A DNA stretch of 64,000 nt from Clostridia bacterium (GCA_022786605.1 JALFWW010000004.1:1-64000), one strand, 5' to 3'. Shown: positions 53,951 through 62,951, numbered from the stretch's first letter. The notes: generated from the sequence alone by a model not told the origin. Numbers and translations are program-made.

Positions 53951-54574
53951 TTATCGTAATTTAAAACATTTCAAATAGAGAGGAATGATCATACCACCAA
54001 CGGAATTCCCCAAAGTCATGACGATGATGGAAAGTAAGCAATGACCACTCCATACACCTGCCAGAGAAAAATAATACATATTGGCAATAACGTGTTCAAA
54101 TCCACTCAGGATAAACACCATAACTGGAATAAATACCCCTACGGTACGAACGGTGGAGCCTGTCTGATTTTTGAAAATATCCACAGCAATAAACATCAGC
54201 ATACCGCAGAAAACAGCCAAAAGGAAAATACTCAGGAAATCATCGCCCAGCTTCGTTGCCGCAATGGTCTGTACTTTCTCCGCCATCCCTTCGTATATGC
54301 GGCTGTTTCGCACCATCCAAGCGACGATATATGTACCGATCAGATTACCAACCCATGTGATTGCCAGTTCGATGAGATAAATGGGCTTCTGCATCGGCAG
54401 ATAACCGATTTTCCCAGTAAATAACTGCAGCTGGAAAATAACAATGGTAAACAAACCGATGGCAAAGAGACAGCTGCCCACAACAGGATTCTGCTGTGAT
54501 AAATACACTGTACCGCCCATGCCAATCAACCCACCTGCAATGACTGCAGAAATCAACTGCCTTACTCGTTCCAT
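53951..54574 (-). CDS. Compact formate/nitrite transporter family protein
   Basis: 207 residues, shorter than FocA (about 280). Six helices are present. The FNT channel signature SGFEHVIANMYYFS carries the central histidine, LFTGK lies in helix 2 and LGNSVGGMI near the C-terminus. It is a pentameric channel for formate, nitrite or hydrosulfide in related proteins; the ion is not determined here. It stands alone, with an operator-like palindrome on its promoter. Confidence 0.88.
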   Translation of the reverse strand: MERVRQLISAVIAGGLIGMGGTVYLSQQNPVVGSCLFAIGLFTIVIFQLQLFTGKIGYLPMQKPIYLIELAITWVGNLIGTYIVAWMVRNSRIYEGMAEKVQTIAATKLGDDFLSIFLLAVFCGMLMFIAVDIFKNQTGSTVRTVGVFIPVMVFILSGFEHVIANMYYFSLAGVWSGHCLLSIIVMTLGNSVGGMIIPLYLKCFKLR

Positions 54575-54627
54575 GTTGACATCTCCTCTTGCCCCTATTT
54601 CATACCAATCCCTACAAATATGTGGTA

Positions 54628-54663
54628 AGTATACTATATCTTGTGTTATTTTGTCAACACAAG
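54628..54663 (-). promoter_or_regulatory. Promoter and perfect palindromic operator, FNT gene
   Basis: Minus-strand TTGACA (54652-54657)-N18-TATACT (54628-54633). A perfect inverted repeat CTTGTGTT-N8-AACACAAG (54640-54663) covers the -35 box. The TTGTG/CACAA ends resemble Rex or CRP/FNR-type half-sites, but spacing differs from both, so the regulator is undetermined. Confidence 0.8.
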
Positions 54664-54806
54664 CACAACAAACGATACAAAAAGAATGGGATTTCTTTCG
54701 AAATCATAACCTTTGAGTCAAAGGGCTGTTTTAAATAATGCAGAGCAATGTACATCCCGATTTTCTGTCACTGTCTTTTCATCCATAACTCTATGAATTG
54801 GAAAAC

Positions 54807-54843
54807 CTCCGCAACGATATCATTTTGATAACATTACGGAGGC
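54807..54843 (-). terminator. Terminator of the surface-polysaccharide operon
   Basis: CCTCCG / CGGAGG with inner ATATCA / TGATA pairing, 35 bp past the stop; a short U-run (TTTTCC) follows on the minus strand. Confidence 0.8.
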
Positions 54844-54877
54844 TTTCGTAAACAATCTTAACTATTTCAGAAATCAC

Positions 54878-55597
54878 TTAGTTGAACGCAGGACCGCCGC
54901 CTTCTGTCAAACAGCCTTCTGTTGTCTGTTCGGGAATCTGTTCCACAGGAGTCTGCTGAGGTTCAGATGCAGCTGGTGCACTCTGCTGTACGGGCTGCGC
55001 AGGTGCTTCCTGCTGTACTTCTTCTACAAGAGCAGGTTCACTTACGGCTTCTTCCTGAGATTCCGCGTCTTTCTGTGCCTTTGCGGCAACTTCCTGTTCC
55101 TTGGTAGAAACAGCGTCACCGGATGCCTTGCTGGTGTATTTTACAAACACAATATCATCTTCCAGACACAGTTCCACATTCTGGTCAATATCATCCAGCC
55201 CCAGAGAACTCAATTCATAAACCGTTCCATCAGCCAGTGTGATCTGTACCTGATATACCACATTCAGGGCCATATCTTTTTCTCCTACGCCTTCTGTTTC
55301 ACCTGCTTCTTCAGGCATATAGAACCATTCTGCTGTTTCTCCATTTTTCAGAACAGCATCGCTTGCCAGCATATTGGCAGGATATTCTTCTTTGTCAGAT
55401 GTTTTCACGGAAATACCAGTCACATCCTGACCAGTGCTGTTTTTCAGCAGAATGTCATAAGCCCCTTCCGCTTCTGTACCGATTACCTGATACTGAGGTT
55501 CTGTACTTGCTGTTTCCGCTTCTTCCTGTCCGCATCCAGCCACTGCCATACACATTGCTGCCGCAAGAACAAATCCCCATACTTTTTTTGCTTTCAT
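54878..55597 (-). CDS. Lipoprotein of unknown function
   Basis: 239 residues from ATG 55597 (TTAGGAGG upstream). Signal peptide with lipobox VAGC, then a beta-rich domain (YDILLKNSTGQDVTGISVKT, VVYQVQITLADGTVYELSSL). A long low-complexity tail rich in Gln, Glu, Pro and Ala (about 170-239) looks like a wall-spanning linker. Last gene of the operon with the O-acetylation proteins. Confidence 0.8.
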   Translation of the reverse strand: MKAKKVWGFVLAAAMCMAVAGCGQEEAETASTEPQYQVIGTEAEGAYDILLKNSTGQDVTGISVKTSDKEEYPANMLASDAVLKNGETAEWFYMPEEAGETEGVGEKDMALNVVYQVQITLADGTVYELSSLGLDDIDQNVELCLEDDIVFVKYTSKASGDAVSTKEQEVAAKAQKDAESQEEAVSEPALVEEVQQEAPAQPVQQSAPAASEPQQTPVEQIPEQTTEGCLTEGGGPAFN

Positions 55598-55608
55598 TTT
55601 ACTACCTC

Positions 55609-57009
55609 CTAAAGATTCCATGTGATTTCTTTACTGCAAAGGATAAAGGGCTGGCTGCCATTTACCGCAATTACATTCAACTGTATATTTCCTTCTGGCA
55701 CACTGCCGCCTTTCAGATAAAGATGAAAACCATTGGCTTCTCCATCTTTCGTTTTGGCGTAAAAGGTTTCGTATGTTTTTGTTTCCATGGTGTTTTCATC
55801 TCTCACAGAAACATAAATCTGTGTATCCGACTGGATATATTTTTCATCCACAGTGCCTTTGATTTCCAGAAATGAGCCTGCTCTTTCCGCAGTCATTTCC
55901 GTGTTTGTCTGTGCCTGTGGTGCTATCATATTTTCCACCTGAGGACATTCCATGATGGGCATGTCTGTGATAAAATCATCCAGATTTCGTTCTACTTTTT
56001 CAATGACCACCACATCCGGCTGATACTGCTGTACCTGCAACAGATTATATGGCACCAGTCTGGAAAAATAACCTTTTTCAAATTCTCCTGCCACAAAAGG
56101 CAGAAGGCTTTCCCCAAAAGAATCCCGATACATCAAGATACTTCCTGTAGCATTGGGGTTTTCCGTTTCGATCCAGGAGTCCATATTGTCTTTTACTTCA
56201 TTGATATAGACAAAATTGGATGCAGTATCATAGATATAATCATCCTCTTTCCGGACTGCCTTTGGAAAGAGCATCTCATCCAAATCACCGCTATGGATTT
56301 TTTCCACATCAAAGGAGGCGTTCAGATAGGTTTCATAATCCTTTCCTACTTTCTCCATGAGATTTCTGTATGCTAACAGCGCCCCCTGATTGTTCCAATG
56401 GGAATCCCGCTGGAAATAAAGAACTTCCTCTTTTTCCAGAAAGGCTTCATACAAATCAATGTAAGAGATGCCTTCCTGCTGAAAGCGTTCCGACAGCATT
56501 TCCAGATTGCTTTTTTCTCCTTTTTGATAATAATAAGGCATATTCTCATTATACAGACTATTTTTGTTGGGCGGCACCATGAGATAAAAGGCACTGCCCT
56601 GCTGCTGTACATAGTCCTGTATGAGTTTCAGATTGTGGAGGATGGCGTTCATTTCTCTTTCAGAAAACACATTGGTTCCCTGATAATCAGCCATAGTACC
56701 ACTGAAATACAGCCAATCATTTTTTCCCAAAACCACCTGATCTGTTGCGCTGCTTTGGGTCACATGCTTCCGCAGCAAAGCGTTTGCCGTCACCCAATAC
56801 TGCCGGAGTGCAAAGTGATCCTCAAAATAAGCTCCCATTTCACTCAGATACTCATGATTCCAACCATCATCTGTTTTCCATTCTGGAAAAGAAGCCAATT
56901 CTGTATTTTCGGTAGTTTCGTCGCTTCTCCAAAACAACATGCCTGCAAAGGGAAAAACCAAGAACGCCCATACGGCTATGATAAATATCAAATATTTCTT
57001 CTGTTTCAT
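55609..57009 (-). CDS. AlgX/DHHW-family O-acetylation protein
   Basis: 466 residues. An N-terminal membrane anchor (LIFIIAVWAFLVFPFAGMLF) leads to a SGNH-like domain: DHFALRQYW, GKNDWLYFSG, FYLMVPPNKNSLY, FQRDSHWNNQGALLAYR and MYRDSFGESLLPF. The DSHW and RDSFGES motifs supply the catalytic Asp-His and Ser. Such proteins pass acetyl groups from an MBOAT partner to extracellular polysaccharide; the MBOAT gene is 12 bp upstream. Confidence 0.9.
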   Translation of the reverse strand: MKQKKYLIFIIAVWAFLVFPFAGMLFWRSDETTENTELASFPEWKTDDGWNHEYLSEMGAYFEDHFALRQYWVTANALLRKHVTQSSATDQVVLGKNDWLYFSGTMADYQGTNVFSEREMNAILHNLKLIQDYVQQQGSAFYLMVPPNKNSLYNENMPYYYQKGEKSNLEMLSERFQQEGISYIDLYEAFLEKEEVLYFQRDSHWNNQGALLAYRNLMEKVGKDYETYLNASFDVEKIHSGDLDEMLFPKAVRKEDDYIYDTASNFVYINEVKDNMDSWIETENPNATGSILMYRDSFGESLLPFVAGEFEKGYFSRLVPYNLLQVQQYQPDVVVIEKVERNLDDFITDMPIMECPQVENMIAPQAQTNTEMTAERAGSFLEIKGTVDEKYIQSDTQIYVSVRDENTMETKTYETFYAKTKDGEANGFHLYLKGGSVPEGNIQLNVIAVNGSQPFILCSKEITWNL

Positions 57010-57021
57010 TTTGCAAAGCCC

Positions 57022-58428
57022 CTAAAATCTAAAATAAATAAATGGATTATATGTTCCGCTGGATAAACTCAGCATACATAATATCAGCAATACAAAACTT
57101 GCCATATAGCTGAAGTATACTGCTGGTTTACGCAAATTTTCCCGTGCCAGACATGCTTCAGCGGCTTTGGGAAGCAATGGTGCACTGCCAAATGCTGCTA
57201 CCACCAAAGTCACAAGGAATATGGGTGTCAGCTGTTCCCACACCACTGCCATCTGTACAGAGGAAAATTCCCAACCGCTAAACATGGTGCCGATCATGAA
57301 CATTCCCTGTCCAAAGGTATCCGCGCGGAACATGACAAAGCCTACGCACACAACCAACAGCGCGTAAATATGTGCCACAACCTTGGGCAGTTTTTTCACA
57401 GGGCACACCTGTTCAAAAAGCAGGAATACACCATGCCATAAGCCCCAAAGCACGAAAGTCCAGTTTGCCCCATGCCATAAACCTGTTGAGAAAAACACAA
57501 TCATTTTATTCAGGCAAGTGCGTGCCTTTCCTTTCCGATTACCTCCCAAAGGGATATACAAATATTCCTTAAACCATGTGGACAAGGAAATATGCCACCT
57601 TCTCCAAAATTCCTGAATATTGGCTGAAACATAAGGATAACGGAAGTTTTCCAAGAAACGAAAACCAAACATATGCCCCAAACCAATTGCCATATCGCTG
57701 TAACCACTGAAATCGAAATAAATTTGCAGCATATAAGCAATGGCGGCAATCCATGCGGAGAGAATATTCAACTCTCCTGTCCCGGCGGCAAAGAGTGCGT
57801 CTGCCGTAGCTGCCATGGTATTGGAAATCAGGACTTTTTTGGAAAGCCCCATGATAAATCTCCGCAGACCTTCCGCAATCTCTTTCACATCCGTATTTCG
57901 ATTGTCAATCTGTTCCTGTATGTCATGATACTTTACAATAGGTCCCGCAATGAGCTGTGGGAAAAAGGAGATATAAAGCATCACATTCCAAAGATTTTTC
58001 TGGGGCTCTACCTCTCTGCGGTAAACATCAATGACATAGGAAAGGGCCTGAAAGGTAAAGAAAGAAATCCCAATGGGCAAAGCCAGCCCCACCAAGGGAA
58101 TCTCACTGCCGCAAAGCTGATTGACAGTCTGTACCATCATATCCAGATACTTAAACACTGCCAGAAGTCCAATATTGATGATCACCGCCATGGCGAGCAT
58201 CACTTTGCGTTTCTTTTTATGTTCCGTTCCTAGTATCCTGCCAAAAATATAATTTATGATGATGCTGGCAATCATCAGCAGTACATAAATCGGCTCACCA
58301 TAAGCATAAAACAGCAGGCTGACTGCAATGAGCAATATATTTCTGATACGCAGTGTTGGCAGCAGATAATAAAGCGCCAGTACCACCGGCAAAAAAATAC
58401 ATAAAAATGTCAGTGAACTAAATACCAT
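57022..58428 (-). CDS. MBOAT O-acyltransferase (AlgI-like)
   Basis: 468 residues, about 11 membrane helices. AlgI/DltB-type features: SLLFYAYGEPIYVLLM, QLIAGPIVKYHDI, FDFSGYSDMAIGLGHMFGF, EFWRRWHISLSTWFKEYLYI and the catalytic histidine in TGLWHGANWTFVLWGLWHG. It moves acetyl groups across the membrane for transfer to a polysaccharide by the adjacent AlgX-like protein. Confidence 0.95.
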   Translation of the reverse strand: MVFSSLTFLCIFLPVVLALYYLLPTLRIRNILLIAVSLLFYAYGEPIYVLLMIASIIINYIFGRILGTEHKKKRKVMLAMAVIINIGLLAVFKYLDMMVQTVNQLCGSEIPLVGLALPIGISFFTFQALSYVIDVYRREVEPQKNLWNVMLYISFFPQLIAGPIVKYHDIQEQIDNRNTDVKEIAEGLRRFIMGLSKKVLISNTMAATADALFAAGTGELNILSAWIAAIAYMLQIYFDFSGYSDMAIGLGHMFGFRFLENFRYPYVSANIQEFWRRWHISLSTWFKEYLYIPLGGNRKGKARTCLNKMIVFFSTGLWHGANWTFVLWGLWHGVFLLFEQVCPVKKLPKVVAHIYALLVVCVGFVMFRADTFGQGMFMIGTMFSGWEFSSVQMAVVWEQLTPIFLVTLVVAAFGSAPLLPKAAEACLARENLRKPAVYFSYMASFVLLILCMLSLSSGTYNPFIYFRF

Positions 58429-58443
58429 ATCCCTCTGCCCTAC

Positions 58444-60342
58444 CTATCGCACATATTTGATGACAGGACTGTTTGCCGGCTGCATATAGAAATTATATCT
58501 GGGTGCTTCGTCCTGCATATCTGGATCACAAATATAGGTTGCGCCATCCTTGGTGATTTCCACCCAGCCATGAGGACCATAACCGCCTGCCGCCATAGCA
58601 ACTTTACCTTCTACATATTTTGCGTCATATCCCAGACCTTTGGCAAGCTGGTAAAAAGCACCGGCATAACAGAAGCAATTGCCCTGATGCTCTTCAAAAG
58701 CCATTACGGCATACCATTGATCCGCAGTATAACCTGCTTTTGGTTCTACAGGGATAGGCAATTTTTTATAAGAAACATTGTCTACAACCCATTTATAACA
58801 AGCGTAAAGATCGTGTCCCACCTGATCATATACATCATTAACATGCTGACTGATGCGGATCTGGGCTTCACTGCCCTCAATGGTGCCAGACTGTGTGCCG
58901 GCAGGAATCCGCAGACCATTTGTCAATGTTACATATGCCTGTGCCTGATACAGCCCAAAATGCAGTTTATGATTTGTCACATTTCCCTGTACTGTATAAA
59001 CTCCATTTCCTTGGGCAGTTGCAGGATACCAGTAAATATCCCCTTGATTGGCATCACGCCAAAGAGCAACCTCCACTTTTTTCACATCATCACTGGCAGT
59101 AATATTGGAAACAGTCACCGTAAAATCACCTGTTTCCCGATTCACGGCAGTAAATGCGATTTTTTCTGCCTTTGCATAAATGGGAATATCCGCAAACGCA
59201 TCCGGCATATATGTTTCACAAAGATGGGTGATCATAGCGGCACAGACCGCTCTGCTTGCGCTGCCTTGAGGATTCAAAAGTTTGTCCTTTCCATCGCCGC
59301 TGATCATTTCCGTTGCAACTGCCCAGGAAATGGCTTCTTTTGCAGAAGGAGATACTTTTTCCGCATCCGCAAACTGTGTCAAATCAGCTCTTTTCTGTGT
59401 ATCAAAACCTTTATGCTGGGCATAACGGAACAGCATGGTGATCATTTCTTCCCTTGTGATCTGATCTTCCAATTTGATGGAACTGCCTTGGAATCCATCC
59501 AACAATCCTGTCTGTTTCGCCCAGAAAACGGCCGGCGCATAAGAAGCGTTTTCAGGAATAGACAGCTTGTTTGCGAAAAGGTTGATTTCTGGCGATCCCT
59601 CCATACGATAAAGAACTACAGCAAACTGGACTTTGCTCAATTCTTTATTCGGCGCAAAACCTCCATCGACCATACCAGTCATAAGCCCTTTATTCATCAC
59701 ATAACTAACGGCAGGATAAAACCAGTTCTCCTTTTTTACATCTGTAAAAAGTTCCCCGCCTGTATAGGAAGCACGGCTGGTTTCTGTCTGTATTTCTTCC
59801 TTCTTTATGGATTCATCAGGTGTTTCTGCTGTCTGTATTTCTTCCCCAACAGAAATTTCTCTTTGAGAACCATCTGGCAGATAAAGAACAGCCCTATTTT
59901 CCGCCTGCTCCTCATTTCCATCAAACTTTATCTGACTTTCCGCAAAATCAACTTTATATACCGTATCATTTTCCGTCCACATCACCGCATCTAATACAAT
60001 GGTTTTCGTAATATCATCGCAATCCTGTGTGAATGTCACCATTCTTTCCGCAATCTGACTTGCGTCCACAATTTCTGATTCTGCATTTCCCTCGCAGTGA
60101 TAACGCAGCTGCGCGGCATCCGGCGTTACATCGCCGTCACGCAACTGCATCAGAATTTTCACTTTTCCTGTATCTTGACTATCTGTTTCTTCCAGATACA
60201 AATATTCAAACGCCCCCTGTACCACTTTGCTTGCATCGTTTTCAAGTTCCTGAGCCCAAACTTTTGTCCCAGATATCCCCGTAAACAATATAGCGGCTAC
60301 GCCTAAGGCAGCAACCCCGTAAAACTGCTTCAAGTGTTCCAT
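58444..60342 (-). CDS. S-layer-homology protein with transglutaminase-like domain
   Basis: 632 residues. Signal peptide (GVAALGVAAILFTGISGTKVWA). Three SLH repeats (about 195-370: FTDVKKENWFYPAVSYVMNK, ELSKVQFAVVLYRM, EEMITMLFRY). A GBS-Bsp-like domain (about 390-480) has NQGDIYWYPATAQGNGVY and TNHKLHFGLYQ. A C-terminal transglutaminase-like domain has the triad Cys (QGNCFCYAGAF), His (YGPHGWVEI) and Asp (YICDPDM). The ATG is close to GGGG; a TTG 9 bp downstream is better spaced. First gene of the operon. Confidence 0.9.
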   Translation of the reverse strand: MEHLKQFYGVAALGVAAILFTGISGTKVWAQELENDASKVVQGAFEYLYLEETDSQDTGKVKILMQLRDGDVTPDAAQLRYHCEGNAESEIVDASQIAERMVTFTQDCDDITKTIVLDAVMWTENDTVYKVDFAESQIKFDGNEEQAENRAVLYLPDGSQREISVGEEIQTAETPDESIKKEEIQTETSRASYTGGELFTDVKKENWFYPAVSYVMNKGLMTGMVDGGFAPNKELSKVQFAVVLYRMEGSPEINLFANKLSIPENASYAPAVFWAKQTGLLDGFQGSSIKLEDQITREEMITMLFRYAQHKGFDTQKRADLTQFADAEKVSPSAKEAISWAVATEMISGDGKDKLLNPQGSASRAVCAAMITHLCETYMPDAFADIPIYAKAEKIAFTAVNRETGDFTVTVSNITASDDVKKVEVALWRDANQGDIYWYPATAQGNGVYTVQGNVTNHKLHFGLYQAQAYVTLTNGLRIPAGTQSGTIEGSEAQIRISQHVNDVYDQVGHDLYACYKWVVDNVSYKKLPIPVEPKAGYTADQWYAVMAFEEHQGNCFCYAGAFYQLAKGLGYDAKYVEGKVAMAAGGYGPHGWVEITKDGATYICDPDMQDEAPRYNFYMQPANSPVIKYVR

Positions 60343-60377
60343 CCCCTTCGCATATTTCCTGTTTTTTTGACAATTTT

Positions 60378-60406
60378 ATTATAACGCCAGTATATGGTCT
60401 ATGCAA
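60378..60406 (-). promoter_or_regulatory. Sigma-A promoter of the surface operon
   Basis: Minus-strand TTGCAT (60401-60406), 17-bp spacer, perfect TATAAT (60378-60383), 36 bp upstream of the SLH gene. Confidence 0.8.
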
Positions 60407-60584
60407 GATATTTCATATTTATTAGAACTATCTCTCCAAAAAAATGGCTCCTTTCATCAAAAACCCCTTTATTATCAATAAAATAATTCTATAGAAAAAA
60501 TCTTGTTTTTTACAATTTAATTTCTATACATTTATATTCCATATATTTGGCTGTTAAAAATCGTCTAATATTTTTACACATAAA
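60407..60584. other. AT-rich gap, nothing recognised
   Basis: 178 bp between the surface-operon promoter and the vanX terminator. No frame with a ribosome site and no repeat is visible. Confidence 0.5.
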
Positions 60585-60627
60585 AAAACCAGAACTCCTT
60601 CTAACCGCACAGAGAAGTTCTGGTTTT
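60585..60627 (-). terminator. Terminator of the ligase-vanX pair
   Basis: AAACCAGAACT / AGTTCTGGTTT stem with inner CTTCT / AGAGAAG pairing; a seven-U run follows on the minus strand, 38 bp past vanX. Confidence 0.92.
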
Positions 60628-60664
60628 CATTTATTTATCTTGATTTATTGCGAAACATACTGTT

Positions 60665-61300
60665 TCAAATGGAAGTTTTAGAAGCGCTTCCAGACAGCGG
60701 AAAATCAAAATATGTTTCTGGATAAGGTTCTTCTTTCAAATTATAGTGCCACCATTCATTTTCATAAAGCACGAATCCATGGCGTGTCATCAAGTCGCAT
60801 AAAAGCTGGCGATTTTCCTTTTCTTCTTTCGTCACGTCTTTACAGGTATGATGGGATTTGACATCCATAAAGTCAAAACATGTTCCCATGGGAAGCATTT
60901 CATTTGTTTCCAAGGAATACAGTGTCAGGTCAATGGCACTTCCACGGCTATGGCTGGATTTCGCTGCCACATAGCCCTGCAAAAGCAATTCTTCCCGTTT
61001 GATATTGGGATAATGAATTTCTTTTCTTTTGCCATCTTCTGGTTCCGCTGCCCATCGAATAAAATTGTCAACAGCTCTTTGAGGACGGTAAGCATCCCAA
61101 ACCAAAAGACCATATCCCATTTGATTTGCCTCTTTTTGTACTTCTTTCAACGCATATGCCAGTTCTTCTGTAGCGACAATACGATTGACATCATACCCAT
61201 CCACGGGTTTCCCTGTAAAATTGTCCCATGTAGCATATTTCGCATCCCAACGGATGCCAGGTATCACTTCGTCCAAAAAAACAAATCCCTTTTCCATCAT
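60665..61300 (-). CDS. vanX: D-alanyl-D-alanine dipeptidase VanX
   Basis: 210-211 residues (two adjacent ATGs). Counting from the second ATG, zinc ligands His116 and Asp123 (SKSSHSRGSAID-like SHSRGSAIDLTL) and His184, catalytic Glu181 (NEWWHY) and Arg71 (YRPQRA) fall at exactly the VanX positions. DAKYATWDNFTGKPVDGY is also conserved. VanX removes D-Ala-D-Ala so that only D-Ala-D-Lac precursors are built. It follows the ligase with a one-base overlap (TAATG), so the two are translationally coupled. Confidence 0.93.
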   Translation of the reverse strand: MMEKGFVFLDEVIPGIRWDAKYATWDNFTGKPVDGYDVNRIVATEELAYALKEVQKEANQMGYGLLVWDAYRPQRAVDNFIRWAAEPEDGKRKEIHYPNIKREELLLQGYVAAKSSHSRGSAIDLTLYSLETNEMLPMGTCFDFMDVKSHHTCKDVTKEEKENRQLLCDLMTRHGFVLYENEWWHYNLKEEPYPETYFDFPLSGSASKTSI

Positions 61301-62334
61301 TATTTTCCTTCCTGCAAAGCCATTTCGATACAGTGGTCAATAAGTTCAGTGAAAGTCATGCCTGTTGCCAGCATCATACGAGGATAACGGCTGTAAGATG
61401 TGAAACCGGGCATGGTATTTACTTCATTCAGCACGATGGTACCATCTTCCTGCAGGAACATATCCACACGAGAGAGGTCTTTGCAGCCCAGCACTTTGTA
61501 CATTGCTTTGGCTGTTTCCTGAATTTCTTTCCGTTTTTCCACAGGCAGATTTGCGGGAACAGTGAATACAGCGTTTTCAGAGCCTTCTTCTGGATGATCC
61601 TCCTGATGGATACGGAAAATGCCATGAGAAAGTGTGATCTGGTCTACTTCCCCTACTTTCAGGTCATCTCCGTTGCCCATAACGGCACAGCCAACTTCCA
61701 TACCACTGATGGCTTCTTCGATAAGGACTTTTTTATCAAATTCTCTTGCCACATCAACAGCAGCCTGCAAATCTTCAGGTTTGCTTACCTTTGTTACACC
61801 AAAGGAAGAACCGGAACGAGCAGGTTTTACAAAAACAGGGTAGTTCAATGCAGATGCGTCCGCTTCTTCGCCATCATGGAGAATTTTAAAACCAGGCGCA
61901 CGGAATCCATGATTGCTTACTGTCAGATATGTCATAGATTTATCCATACACAATACAGATGCGGGAATACCACAACCCACATAAGGGATACCTGTCGCTT
62001 CCAGCAGACCCTGAATGGTGCCGTCTTCCCCCATTTTACCATGGATCATAGGGAATACAACATCCAGAGGAACAAATTCATAAGTACCGTCTTTCAGTAC
62101 CAGCATGCCCTTATCCTGTTTATGGGTAGACAAAATCACGCGCTGTGTGGTTATAGCATCCCAGTCTGCAGTGGGTTTTTCACAAAGTTTCCATTCACCG
62201 GATCTGGAAATACCAATATAAACAGGATCATATTTTTCTGTATCAATATATTTCCAAATTTCTTTTGCAGACTTAATGGATACATCATGCTCTTCAGAAC
62301 AACCACCAAATAATATTGCAACCTTTTTCTTCAT
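61300..62334 (-). CDS. VanA-like D-alanine-D-lactate ligase (predicted)
   Basis: 344 residues from ATG 62334 (AAAGGAG, 8-nt spacing). ATP-grasp Ddl fold: VAILFGGCSEEHDVSIKSA, HGKMGEDGTIQGLLE, FVKPARSGSSFGVTKV, VLNEVNTMPGFTSYSRYP. The omega loop reads GIFRIHQEDHPEEGSENA, with His243 at the place of VanA His244, where D-Ala-D-Ala ligases have a tyrosine; that histidine is the known mark of D-lactate use. It would make D-Ala-D-Lac for peptidoglycan stems that bind vancomycin poorly. No vanH or vanRS is nearby. The ligase family is certain; the specificity is a strong inference. Confidence 0.9.
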   Translation of the reverse strand: MKKKVAILFGGCSEEHDVSIKSAKEIWKYIDTEKYDPVYIGISRSGEWKLCEKPTADWDAITTQRVILSTHKQDKGMLVLKDGTYEFVPLDVVFPMIHGKMGEDGTIQGLLEATGIPYVGCGIPASVLCMDKSMTYLTVSNHGFRAPGFKILHDGEEADASALNYPVFVKPARSGSSFGVTKVSKPEDLQAAVDVAREFDKKVLIEEAISGMEVGCAVMGNGDDLKVGEVDQITLSHGIFRIHQEDHPEEGSENAVFTVPANLPVEKRKEIQETAKAMYKVLGCKDLSRVDMFLQEDGTIVLNEVNTMPGFTSYSRYPRMMLATGMTFTELIDHCIEMALQEGK

Positions 62335-62951
62335 ACGATTTGCTCCTTTCAAAATATTATGGACTTGTTGTTTACACTGGTTTTGCTGATTAAATAAATT
62401 TTATTGGATACCTCAACGATATATGAATTTTCAAAATCACTTTAATATTAAGAGTGTATCATAGATAGAAAAAAAGAACAAGATGTACGCACATCTGCTT
62501 TTTCCCCGGAATTCAAATTTTATCACGTTAAGCACAAAAAAGCAATGAAAATAAAAAACGCCTGATTCCCATTTCTTTCAAAACAAACATTGCATCTTAT
62601 ATCATATATATTATATTTTCTGATTTTTATGAGTAGAACGCAGGCAGGAACAGCATATAAACTTTTTGTTATATATAAAAAAGCCATACTTGAAACTCTC
62701 TGTTGAGCGGATTCTTGTACTTTTGGAATTGCTGTCCCATCTGCTGCCATTTCCTGCGGCGGCGGATTTCCGCAAGGGCTGCATCTTTTTCTGGTCTGCC
62801 CATATGATGGATGAAATCATCGCATCCGCTCTTTTTTCCCAGGCATAGTAAGACCCCCTTATGTAGTTCTATTATCTACATAAGGGGGCTTTTTGTCATT
62901 GTCCGTTTTTACTGGACCTGTTCAAAATATGGTATGACTTTTTTCATGGAC
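62335..62951. other. 617-bp gap with candidate promoter and decayed sequence
   Basis: Upstream of the ligase the minus strand has TTGTTC (62476-62481)-N17-TACACT (62453-62458) as a candidate promoter. A small hairpin AGATGT-ACGC-ACATCT lies at 62481-62496. From about 62560 to 62850 there are several short, mutually overlapping frames with no ribosome site. One plus-strand frame ends at 62848, just before a plus-strand terminator, so this may be the tail of a lost gene. No vanH or sensor-kinase motif was found. Confidence 0.5.
62854..62888 (+). terminator. Plus-strand terminator with no clear gene upstream
   Basis: Perfect 12-bp stem CCCCCTTATGTA / TACATAAGGGGG, followed by CTTTTTG on the plus strand only. 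The neighbouring intact genes are all on the minus strand. Confidence 0.75.

Noticed and set aside
53951-54574. FNT protein as a truncated gene
   Set aside because: At 207 residues it is shorter than FocA, but all six helices and both signature motifs are intact and it has its own promoter, so it is a compact family member.
62666-62848. 60-codon plus-strand frame before the terminator as a gene
   Set aside because: No ribosome site, no recognisable motif, and overlapping frames of equal length on the other strand; kept only as a possible relic.
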